Shown: positions 10,700-19,909 of the stretch, in pieces
How positions within the stretch are numbered: position 1 is the stretch's first letter
How the letters are laid out: each line of letters begins with the position of its first letter
Source: Imbricaverruca yamaguchii
Lineage: Eukaryota > Arthropoda > Thecostraca > Neoverrucidae
Direction of reading: 5' to 3'
Assembly: GCA_034440575.1 (NCBI GenBank)
Contig: JAOTOL010001620.1
Coordinates: 2,060,501 to 2,124,500, forward strand
Length of the DNA: 64,000 nt
Made by a program: the position numbers and the translations under genes
The notes under the pieces: model-generated
Databases searched by the model: none
The model's input: only the letters and a program-made list of their open reading frames with translations
What the model was told of the DNA's origin: nothing

Positions 10700-11718
10700 G
10701 ATTTGACCGGAAAGACGGCGCGGGTTAAGTATCGTTTTCGAGTCCGATGGTTTTTCCTCAACTGAAGCCATCATATCCGATCTTGATGAGCCTAAAACAT
10801 CTATTGGTATTGATGTGGCGCCGTCGACAACGCGAGTTTCGACAGGAAGAAGGCTGTGTTGGGTGTAGCGCAGAAACTGGCCCACGGTTCGGGGTGGGGA
10901 AACGGAGTGGGATGTGACAAACTTGAAGTCATTCTCCACGAGCAACGCTCGTGCGGCCAATGATTAACTCGTTCAACGTTGTGATTGGGGTGTTGCCTTT
11001 TTCGCCCCACGGTTTCTCCGATTGCCCAGGGTGCCGCCTATCTCCCTCCCTCGCCGTTAAGACTGGATAATTTCACACCATCGTGTAAGGCATGAGAAAC
11101 AGCGACCCATTGGCATACCATCGCTCTATTGCGATCTCCGTAGAAGAGCATGACGAGCTGGTGGCCAATATCAGAAAAAGGATTACAAAAATGTGGAAAA
11201 CGCCTGTGAGATCCGCTCTCACTCGAGTGGCCGGCAGCAACGCTATGGTAGTTGTGCTATTTCCCGTGACGATGTTGTCATGACGACGGGCATCGCTTAT
11301 TTTATTTTATTTATTTTTGGGAGGACCGCAAGCCCTCCCCTGTCCAACGTTAAGCCCCCCACCCACCCCCGCCCAACGTTAAGCCCCTTCCCCACCCCTA
11401 TGCAGTGTTTCCTGCAACATATTTTGACCGCGGGGCCCGTGTCCATTAGCCACATCAGGGGCTTCAGCCACGCGCAATCACCTCCAGCCCCCGCCGCAAT
11501 GCTAAATCAATGGGAGACATTCAGTGAGTGCGGGGGCCGCGGCTGCGCCTGCGGGGACCGCTGCCCCCAAGGGAACATAATGTTACGCTAGGCCCTGGTC
11601 GGCAGAGTGCCACACGTGTGGTCGGAATCTACAGTGTGGTAGTCGTTAGCTGTGTGACAGGGGCGAAAACCGGGGTACGGGAAAGAATGTGCCCCCATGG
11701 ATAAGTGACTCCCCTCTT
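10700..11718. other. No recognisable gene
   Basis: Mixed sequence. A short duplication (CCAACGTTAAGCCCC, twice) lies at 11343-11387. No exon supported. Confidence 0.4.
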
Positions 11719-11720
11719 AG

Positions 11721-12026
11721 CGGGACAGGTTCCCTCGCGGGACAGGCTCCCTTGCGGAACAGGCTCCCTTGCGGGACAGGCTCCCTTGCGGGACAGGCTC
11801 CCTTGCGGGACAGGCTCCCTTTCGGGACAGGCTCCCTTGCGGGACAGGCTCCCTTGCGGAACAGGCTCCCTTGCGGGACAGGTTCCCTCGCGGCACAGGC
11901 TCCCTTGCGGGACAGGCTCCCTTGCGGGACAGGTTCCCTTGCGGGACAGGCTCCCTTGCGGGACAGGCTCCCTTGCGGGACAGGCTCCCTTGCGGAACAG
12001 ACACCCTTGCGGGACAGGCTCCCTTG
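11721..12026 (+). repeat. Minisatellite, 18 exact-length 17-bp units
   Basis: Eighteen head-to-tail copies of CGGGACAGGCTCCCTTG occupy exactly 306 bp with substitutions only (for example TTCCCTCG, GGAACAG, TTTCGGG) and no length change. Because 17 is not a multiple of 3 and the unit has no stop in any phase, all six frames are open and encode the same type of 17-residue repeat peptide. The resulting ORFs (up to 159 residues) are artefacts of the repeat and not genes. Confidence 0.95.
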
Positions 12027-12029
12027 AGT

Positions 12030-12560
12030 GACCCCAACCGCCCACGCCACGTACTTGCCAGCCAAATGCCAGTCCAGGGACATTGCGCGCCTCCACACGA
12101 AAATCCATGGATTAGCTCCTACTCGACGTCAATGTCATGACGAGAAAAAAAAAACACGAAGCGAAAACTGCCCGCTCCACGGTTTCTTTTTCGCCGATAA
12201 TACATCGAAAAAATGCTCGGCGTACCCCACCTCCGCCAAACACATTTCTCCACAAATAAAGGAAGCGAGACCTTCCTGTACCCTATGACATGCCAAAATA
12301 TTTTGGATGATCGCAGTGATCAATACCCTTACCATGACTCCCAGTCAGGTGTGACGGGTGGGACAGTGTCATGGTGGGACAGGATCCTTTCATGTTTTAA
12401 TGACCTTGGGCACCATTGACCCTCCAACTCCTAGTTAGGCGTCATGAGCGGACATAATACCGGTGGCGCCTCTGGTGGGGGATTTGTGAAAGAACACCAC
12501 CAGAGTGGGCTGGGTCTGATTAATGCTATATTCTAGTTCCTAGAGAAGGTGCAGGTGATT
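12030..12560. other. No recognisable gene
   Basis: Unique-looking flank between two tandem arrays. Nothing supported. Confidence 0.4.
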
Positions 12561-12562
12561 TC

Positions 12563-13370
12563 CAATGGTCAAACTTGAAGAACATTGAAACAAGCTCTCT
12601 TATGATCTGTAGTTCATTGTATTATTAAATTATTTCACCCTGTTACTTTGCCGTTAAAGTGAAATGAAAGCAATTGGCCACCCAACATCTTGTGATAAAA
12701 GCGCGTCACGCATCTTATGTGTGATGTCCTGACAATTTCCAATGTTCTTAACGAAACTAAAATCGAGCGTGCTACATTTTTATAGCATCTTGAATAACTT
12801 CCATGAAGGTTTAACCCCGTCACTTTTGCACTAAATTCCAGAATTTGTGTTCCAAATTGTCACATCGTACTACAATAAATTGTATGCCAGATGTTCTACA
12901 TTAACAAATTAATAGCCAATGGCCTCAAATAAACCGGCATAAAATTAACCATCTTCTGATACCATATTCAACTACTTTTGTAGACATATAACACTGTAAT
13001 TTTTGCACTCAATGCAAAGATTTGTCCGAAATCATCGCATTCTATTCCTTCAAATTGAATAGCGGATGTTCTACATTAGCGAATTAATTTGCAATGGTCT
13101 CAAATAAACTGGCATACAATCAGCTCCCCTCTGATGCCATACTCGACTACTTTTAAATACACTTAACCCTGTCATTTTTGCACTCAACTCCACGATTTCT
13201 GTCCCGAATTATCACAGTTTATTACTTTTTTTTTTGTATTTCAGATCTTCTATATAATTAATTTCCAATGGTCTCAAATAAGCCGCCATAGAATCAGTTG
13301 CATTCTGATGTCGTACTCGAATACTTTTATAGATATCTAACCCTGCCATTTTTTACCTTTTGACATGAAG
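12563..13370 (+). repeat. ~175-bp satellite, about five units
   Basis: The anchor CAATGGTCTCAAATAAAC and variants recurs at 12563, 12740, 12917, 13092 and 13266, so the period is 177, 177, 175 and 174 bp. Each unit also carries a CTACTTTT...TAACCCTGTCATTTTTGCACTCAA segment and an ATTAATTT stretch before the anchor. The first two units are the most diverged. The sequence is AT-rich and non-coding. Confidence 0.85.
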
Positions 13371-13722
13371 CTGTTCGGAATTATTGAGGTTCTGGCATGG
13401 CTAGATGCACGTTAAGCGCCGACGGTTGCTGCCCGGAGGATCCGGAGGGCCACCGAGGGGTAGTGTGCACACAAGGGGTTAAGGTCACTACCCGCTCCTG
13501 GCAACTGAAAGAGTCAATTAGAGCAAATTTGTATTCGCCCGCAGAGCGTTTTTTTTTTTTTACTTCGAAGACAATCGCCGGAAGGTCGGCTTCGATGTTT
13601 TAAGGTGCACATAAAATGGATCACATTAGACGTCGGACGCAATGTTAATGCGGACATCAGGGGGACTCCCAGTAACGAAAGAAAACAAGTAGGTTCCTTA
13701 TGCCATTCAAGAACTCTGAAAC

Positions 13723-14088
13723 ATGTGCCCGCGACAAGCGCGCCCGGATGTTCTTCTGGGAAAGGTGAAGCAGCTGTGGGAAAGAAAAGAGGGCGTCCGA
13801 AAAACGTCGAAGAAACAACATTCCGCTCTTACAGACCGTTTAACAACTGCTGCTGTCTCCGATTTCGGTGAACTCTTCGACATTTGTCGAACACATCCTG
13901 CCAGTCAGAGCTTGCCAATGACAGAGTTCCTGGCCGACCAGCGTGGCCCCAGGAGACGCCACATTGGTGGGGTCGACCAACAGACGACGGGGCGCTGGCA
14001 CAGGAGAGATGAGCGGGCCGAGAGACAGGCTCGTCAGGCCCAGCAGAGCTGCCACCGTCACTGCCGCCGCCGCCGTCGCTGGACCGCC
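13723..14088 (+). pseudogene. N-terminal fragment, uncharacterised family
   Basis: The frame contains KVKQLWERKEGVRK, LFDICRTHPASQ and MTEFLADQRGPRRRHIGGVD. The pattern LFDI..C followed by EFLxDQRxxRxxxIGGVD is one I recall from uncharacterised predicted proteins that are multicopy in invertebrate genomes, and I cannot name a function. Frames change here: an alternative frame from 13743 reads GKGEAAVGKKRGRPKNVEET, which looks like the true start of the same motif order, so at least one frameshift is present. It probably belongs with the C-terminal part at 14390-15244, which follows in the same orientation. Confidence 0.4.
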
Positions 14089-14389
14089 TGACGAGCCTCG
14101 CCAGGTCCCAACGGCTGCCCACGCCTCAGGTTCGAGTCACCGATTACTTCATTGGCATTGGCATGCATGAGATTGTCGCTATATTACTTTAATAAGGGCG
14201 ACATTACCTCTCCTGACTGCTTCAAACCAACTGATGCTCCCTAACCCACCTCAGGTCGCCTCTCCCGCGTCGCCACCGCTGCCGCTAATAGGCCATCAGC
14301 GGCTCCTCGCGCGGCCCGCACGCCCATCGCCGTCACTGTTGGGCCCTCGGCGGCTCATCCCCTGAGCCGTACAGCAGCTTCGACATCTC

Positions 14390-15244
14390 GTGCCGCCGCC
14401 GTTGAAGGCGCTCCTCTTCCTGTCTCCGTATCCGCAGCTGCCGGCACCTGCCGGCACCGGGCCAATCGGCCAGATGGTAGCGGGCACGATGTATGAGCTG
14501 CCATTGGTGGAGTTCCAGCCCCTGGCCTCCGCTGAGCTACCGCTCTTGCCGGCTCATGTAGAGCAGTCGCTGAGCTCGGATCTACGGCGACTCTACCAGT
14601 GTGCAAAGTGTGCGGAGTCCGGCGGTGGCAGCCTAGTGGCGCACCGGATCCACGGCCAGCTCAACTTGGCACGGTGGTACACGGCGCAGAGCCGGCTGCT
14701 GCGGGTATATATGTCCCGGCAGAGCCCCAGTGACCAGCTAACGACCCTGGCCCTGTACATTGTGGCCATGTACGTCCCCACAGTCATGGCCATAAAGCCC
14801 AGGCCGGACCTGGTGGAAGCGCCCCGCCACCTGTTTGATCAGCTGCAACGGCAGCAGCGGCACTTGAGCGGCGCCGACCTGGAAACCGTGCAGGAACGCC
14901 TGTGCGGGAATGCCCTGATGGCCCATCCAGAGAAAGTGGTGCTGTCGATGCTGGGCGACGAGCGCCCGGAGCTCAGGGCGAGGGCCGTGCAGATGGTGTG
15001 CGAGGCTCGAGAGCGCCGGCAGCCCGGACCAGTCCGCCAGTTCCGGGTGCAAGGCTTAACGATCAACGTGACTTCACGCCAGTACAAGGAGCTGGTGAAC
15101 ATCAACCAGTATGCTCGGGAGGCCGACATCGAGCCACCATGTGTCCGCTCTATCACTGATGACGAGGTAGCCGGCTCCTGGACGAGCCGCTCCGGACGGG
15201 AGTGTCCTGCCACACCCAGTCCACCGAGCGCGTCGTCAAGCTGA
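14390..15244 (+). pseudogene. C-terminal part, uncharacterised repeat-associated protein
   Basis: The recognisable part starts near 14470 with GTMYELPLVEFQPLASAE. It continues through HGQLNLARWYTAQSRLLRVY, LYIVAMYVPTVMAIKPRP, APRHLFDQLQ and GNALMAHPEKVVLSMLGDER, and ends shortly after an ELVNINQYAREADIEPPC segment. The order YxxSRLLRxYxS, a VxMYxPxxxxIK strand and GNxxxxHPExxLxxMLxDxRxxxR is one I remember from multicopy, functionally unassigned invertebrate proteins. The frame upstream of 14470 is broken: another frame is open from 14254 until a TGA near 14489, so a frameshift separates the two halves. An intron could run from about 14131 (CAG/GTTCGAG) to 14254 (CCTCAG/G). It may be a relic or a recently damaged copy. 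Confidence 0.5.
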
Positions 15245-15249
15245 CGACC

Positions 15250-16310
15250 AAGGCCGCAGCGGTCGTCGTGGGCGCGGAGGGACAAGACGGTCACAGCTTA
15301 AATAAGGTGGCCTTCTGGCGGGCGCCGCTTCAGGGGCCAGTAGACCAGCTCAAAGACCAGACGAAGCAGGGCCAGAGCGTCTGTGGCAGGATCGGTGGCT
15401 TCAGACTGATGGATGTGGCGAGTCTGATGAGAAGGCGTCATTTCGGTAGTGGTTGGGTTTTGTTCGATTGGCTTGTGTGTTTGTAATTAGTAATGGACCT
15501 CAGACCTGTGGTAATGATTGTTGATTAATTAATTAGAAATATGTAGTGTAAACACTGGAATTGTTCTATCAGATGCAGATCTATGGGAGGGGCAACGGCG
15601 GAGGGAGCTGCCCCACCTCACACCCACCCCGATGAAAAGTGGCGACCTTCTGGAGAGGCACCCTTCAACGATGAAACACGCGCGATCGCCACCAACGCCA
15701 TCTATGGGTGGCGTGCTGAAGTAGGCCGTGAAATTGGGAAATGGTACGGACAGTGTTTTTGCATTATGTAAATGGAGTGAAAGCCGCTGGTTTGTGCGAA
15801 TATCTTAAGAAATATACCTGGTTCAGCTTGTCCATGTTGCCTTTCCTATTTCCTGTCACAAGTTTCGGAATAATGAGCCGAAAAAGGCGAATTTGCAAAA
15901 TCGCCGAAACCTTTTAGCGGGCATCGCGGTCAAGTTTTTCCAAATTTGGAATTTTGATGAGCGCATCGCGCTCAGCGCCCAAAAATGCATCAACTAGGGG
16001 GCGACCTAGTGCATTTTCGAGAAAAAAACGCAAACCGGACCAGCCTAATAGACACGCAGTCAGCATTCGTCCAATAGTTAGCCGACAGGTACAGCTGGTC
16101 GCCGCTCAGCGTGAACTGAGACTTAGAGCGTCCGTTGTGGCGAACCGCAACGGCTCTACTTGACAGATGCCAGTCACGTGGAAAGGTTGACAACTGTTCA
16201 TTTCCTGTCGACGGGTAGCTGAGGTCGGTGGTGTGATCGGTTTTCACGCTGTTTCGTATTTTGCAGTCCGATGTATTCTGTAGTATGATGGCATTTGGTG
16301 GTGACGGCTG
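15250..16310. other. No recognisable gene
   Basis: Downstream flank of the uncharacterised gene copy. Mixed composition, nothing supported. Confidence 0.4.
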
Positions 16311-16461
16311 ATGGTTTTGCGACTCGCCGACATGTTTGGTCGTACAGCGTCGCCAGTCTCTAGCGCCTAATGACTGCGGGCGAAGAGTAGCTACAGGCGA
16401 GATTCGAGCCTTCGATCTTTGATTGTGAGATAGGTGGCTTTCCCTTAGACTACTCGCTCCC
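16311..16461 (-). mobile_element. tRNA-derived SINE, family B
   Basis: Minus-strand copy. Its head (GGGAGCGAGTAGTCTAAGGG), B box region (TCGAATCTCGCCTGTAGC) and CTACTCTTCGCCCGCAGTCA body match the 6891-7042 and 45711-45872 copies. The tail differs (CAAAACCATC). Confidence 0.8.
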
Positions 16462-16478
16462 TCTTCCGTTTTTTTAAA

Positions 16479-16509
16479 GGGTAATACACAACTGAGTAGT
16501 GTATTACCC
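16479..16509. other. Perfect 11-bp inverted repeat (hairpin)
   Basis: GGGTAATACAC, a 9-nt spacer, then GTGTATTACCC. It follows a T-rich run 18 bp after the SINE head. It could form a stem-loop or be the footprint of a small palindromic insertion. Confidence 0.6.
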
Positions 16510-17690
16510 TCGTATTCAGCCAGCCGACGCGAAGCGGTCCCCAGCCGCGACCTCTACACAGACGCCAGTCAGTCCAGAAGCGTGACGTGACGGCCAAGGC
16601 TGCCGTCGCCCCGGCTGCCGGCGTGACGCTCTAGGTCGGGAATGCCAGCACGGATACAACCAGTGCATCTGCAGGCCGCCTGTATTGCGTAACCATTTGG
16701 CAAGGTGCAGTGGTCGCCGGCACTGCTGGAAACAGTGATAACGCGAATCATGTGGCCGGATGTCAGAAACTAAATATACAGACGACATACGCAGACAAAT
16801 CGCCAGGCTTGGAATGGACTGCGACATGCTTGGCTGGCAATCGGCAATACGCGGAGCAATGCACGTTCAGCTGAAACGATCAGAAAATAAACAGTTCTGA
16901 AACGCCATGATTGCAATTCCTTACAGTTTGATCCCTCGTAATACCAAGACTGCCGCTACTCACTACGGGAGCCGAACAATATAACTGGGTCACGTCATTT
17001 GTTCCGACTGGAAATACGAATCCATCACTGCACTGGCCCAAAAGGATCCAAAAGTCTTTCAACCGACACCGCCCATCGATTCGGCCAGTCGGGAAAGTCC
17101 ATCACCAAAATGAAATCCGACATCAACTACAAACCTCTGCACCTTAGCACGGTCGATATAAAAGCATGCCGTTAATATAAATCACAACTCGATTTCTTTT
17201 TCACAACCGCGTCATGCCACACGGAGGCTGGACGCACACAGCATGAACAAACAGTCCGACCGACACATGGGGTGATACGATACCCATGCGTGAGGCCGGC
17301 ATGGCACCCAGCAAGACTGAAATGTGACACATGCTCTCACGCAGCGTGCACGAACGGGATGAGAAGTCCGCAGCAACCCGCAGTGTCGGGCAGGAAATGG
17401 AGATCATGGCAAGGCCGTAATCAAGAAACAACAGCATGCCATTCAGATTCACGAACACACAAATCTGGTATTTGTAATGCCAGCCAATGTCGCTGCATGC
17501 GGCTCACTTTACGTGCCGGCCCCTTTCCTGCCATGACGATTTTGAGCTGATGTGAGGTGACCTCGCTTGACGTGTAGTTTAGGGGCGATGACTGCACAGA
17601 TCACACAGCTCGGCTCGACTTCGAACTCGACCTGGGCAGGCACCAAACCAGCGCCCAGCCGGCATCGCCCTGGACCGGCTCGGCGCCAAC
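16510..17690. other. No recognisable gene; 3' flank of the ZZ-finger gene
   Basis: Moderately GC-rich sequence downstream (minus sense) of the ZZ-finger gene. I did not find a clear AATAAA on the minus strand within the first several hundred bases after its stop. Confidence 0.35.
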
Positions 17691-17697
17691 TCATCCC

Positions 17698-19611
17698 CTA
17701 CCGGGCATCATTGCCGGCCGGGCTGGCGGTGGCGCGCGCCGACGTGCACAGGCTCTCTAGGTCGGCGAGCAGCTCGAGCAGCTCGGCGGCCGTCTGGTGC
17801 GGCGCGTCGGCGGTCAGGCCGCGGGCCGGCCAGCGGTCGGCGCCGACGGCCACCGTCGCCTCCAGCGGCGCCAGCGCGGCCGACAGCTGCGCCAGCACCG
17901 CGTCCGCGTCGCGCACGGCGGCCGACGCGGCCAGCGGCGCGCTCCGGTCGAGTGGCGGCGGCTGCCGGCCGGCCGGCGGCGGCGGCGACACGTCCGACAG
18001 CGAGTAGGCCGTCAGCTGCGGCAGGTGGCGGCTGAACGACAGCGTCGTCTGCTCCTCCCCGCCGCCGCCGGGCCGGTCCGCCGTCGGCTCAGACTCGGAC
18101 GAGTCGGACCCGTGCCGGCGATCGGTCTCGGCCGACTCGGCGTCGGCTTCAGCGTCGGCGCCCGGCCGGTCGTCCGGCACGTGCCTGATCGGACTGGGCG
18201 GCCCCGACACCGGCTGGATCGGCGACAGCTGCGACAGGTGCGTGACAGGCGTCGAGTGCAGGTGCTCCGGCCGACGGCGCGGCGGCGGCGGCGTCTCCTG
18301 ATCGGCGCGACGCCGGCCCACCAGCGCGCGCAGCCGGCGCAGCTGGACGCGGATGTGGCCGTGCGGCGTGGAGGGCAGCCGCTGGCCGGCCGGCAGCGAG
18401 TGGCGCAGCTGGCGCAGCTCGGCGCCCAGCCGCCGGTGCTCCGTCTCCAGGTGGCCCAGGATGCTGTCCAGTCGCGGGTCGGCCGACACCGAGCCGTCCA
18501 GGATGGTGCGAGACGACAGCTCCTCGTCCTCGGAGGACGTCTCCTCGTCGTCGTCCCCGCCCTCGCCGCCGTTCGGCCGGCAGTCAGAGTCGTCGCCGCC
18601 GGCGGCCGGCTCGGCGGCCGCCGGCGGAAGCGTTGCCGGCTTGCGGCCGCCGCGGCCACCGCTCAGCTTGTTCCAGAGCGTGGCGAGCAGCGCGCGTGTC
18701 TTCTGCCGCCGGTTCCACTGGCCGCAGTACTCCTGCAGCGGGTGCGTCGACTTGTGGCCGCGCGCCGCGGCGCCGCGGAAGAAGCACTCCTGACACAGGT
18801 GCAGGCCGAGACACTGCAGGCACGTGTAGCAGAGGCCGACGATGGGCCGCGCGCCGCACACGCCGCACGATACGCTGTGCACCACGTGCCGTGCGGCGGC
18901 CAGTCGGTGCATGGTGGACACCCACACCAGCAGCTGCGGCTCGCGCAGCAGCCAGCTCATCAGCTGGTCGCAGGTGAGGCCGCCGGCCGCCGCGGCCGCC
19001 GCGCACGAGCCGACCGTGCCGGCCACTAGGTGGCGGCCGAACGCCTCGCGCTCGCCAAGCAGTTCGGCCACGCCGGCGGCCGTCTCCAGCAGCAACTGCA
19101 GCCGTGGCGGCGAAACGCGCGCGCTGGCGTCGGCCAGCTCGGCGTGCGCGTACCGGTAGCGGTCGGAGAGCCGGCCGCCGGCGAGCAGCGCCAGCAGCAG
19201 CTTGAGCGCCGTCACGGACAGCCGGCCGGTGCGGCGGCGGTCGAGCGCGGCCAGCGCCACGTTCAGCGCCAGCTCGGCGGCCAGCGGCTCGGCCGGCAGC
19301 AGCGTGGCCAGCACGGCGCCCGCGCCGGCGCAGTCCACGCTCGCCGACCGGTCGGCGGCGGCCAGGCCGTGCGCCGCGAACGCCGCCTTCACGGCCGCCA
19401 GCGGCACGGCGTCCAGCGCGAGCGCCGCGCGCAGCCGGCCGCACTTGGCGGCCGTCCGGTAGGCGGCGAACTTGATGTGCGACAGCTGGTGGGCGGCGAG
19501 CAGCAGCGCGGCCAGCCGCGGGTGCGTCCACGAGGTGCGCTGATCGGCGTGGTGCACGTAGTAGGGCACGCCACGGTCGGACGTGGCGCGCCGCCAGCCA
19601 GACGCGTCCAT
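17698..19611 (-). CDS. Dystrophin-family WW/EF-like/ZZ protein (Dah/dystrotelin-like)
   Basis: An intact 637-codon frame without introns. I chose the ATG at 19611 because its context is CACCGCCATGG, an in-frame TGA lies a few codons upstream, and the protein then starts directly at a WW domain. W6 and W28 are 22 residues apart and are followed by HP (30-31). Residues 40-240 align by pattern with the EF-hand-like region of dystrophins, ending LMSWLLREPQLLVW and TMHRLAAA, which mirror the dystrophin FLDWMRLEPQSMVW and HRVAAA segments. A ZZ zinc finger follows: C249, C252, C264, C267, C273, C276, H286 and H290. The C-terminus is acidic, then has short probable coiled coils and Pro/Arg-rich linkers. 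There are no CH or spectrin repeats, so it is not full-length dystrophin. Drosophila Dah, which I recall as about 650 residues and membrane-cytoskeleton associated, is the closest in layout. Divergent or dystrotelin-type ancestry is also possible. Third codon positions are extremely G/C-rich. Confidence 0.82.
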   Translation of the reverse strand: MDASGWRRATSDRGVPYYVHHADQRTSWTHPRLAALLLAAHQLSHIKFAAYRTAAKCGRLRAALALDAVPLAAVKAAFAAHGLAAADRSASVDCAGAGAVLATLLPAEPLAAELALNVALAALDRRRTGRLSVTALKLLLALLAGGRLSDRYRYAHAELADASARVSPPRLQLLLETAAGVAELLGEREAFGRHLVAGTVGSCAAAAAAGGLTCDQLMSWLLREPQLLVWVSTMHRLAAARHVVHSVSCGVCGARPIVGLCYTCLQCLGLHLCQECFFRGAAARGHKSTHPLQEYCGQWNRRQKTRALLATLWNKLSGGRGGRKPATLPPAAAEPAAGGDDSDCRPNGGEGGDDDEETSSEDEELSSRTILDGSVSADPRLDSILGHLETEHRRLGAELRQLRHSLPAGQRLPSTPHGHIRVQLRRLRALVGRRRADQETPPPPRRRPEHLHSTPVTHLSQLSPIQPVSGPPSPIRHVPDDRPGADAEADAESAETDRRHGSDSSESEPTADRPGGGGEEQTTLSFSRHLPQLTAYSLSDVSPPPPAGRQPPPLDRSAPLAASAAVRDADAVLAQLSAALAPLEATVAVGADRWPARGLTADAPHQTAAELLELLADLESLCTSARATASPAGNDAR

Positions 19612-19639
19612 GGCGGTGAGCACGGCTCACGCTCTGCCA

Positions 19640-19900
19640 CAGCCGCTGACTCCACCTTGGCGGGCGGCGAGCACCGGTGGTGAACACCCAGCTGAAGAGA
19701 AGACACGGTTTTGTTGTTATTGTAATTTAGGGGCGCATCGACTGCGTCAGTCATGTAGCGCCCAAAAGAAGACACGGTTTTCGTGGTGGTTAAGGGACGA
19801 TGGCTTGTTTGACGTTTCGAGGAAGTCTGGAGGTCGAGGCTGAAGTTCGATTTCGGAAGTGCGCGTCGGATTCCGGAATCGAGGGGGTATCCCCACGTTC
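19640..19900 (-). promoter_or_regulatory. Upstream region of ZZ-finger gene, with direct repeat
   Basis: The 5' flank of the ZZ-finger gene contains the 15-mer AGAAGACACGGTTTT twice, starting at 19698 and 19767 and 69 bp apart. GC content falls sharply beyond about 19680. No TATA or CCAAT box is evident. A regulatory role is inferred from position only. Confidence 0.25.
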
Positions 19901-19909
19901 GCCACATTG

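Noticed and set aside
11629..12140. Overlapping ORFs of 106-159 residues on both strands
   Set aside because: They are produced by the 17-bp minisatellite, which is stop-free in all phases; they repeat one 17-residue peptide and show no domain.
17797..19029. 410-residue plus-strand ORF and other frames over the ZZ-finger gene
   Set aside because: They are antisense or shifted shadows of the strongly GC-biased ZZ-finger gene, Arg/Gln-rich with no domain.
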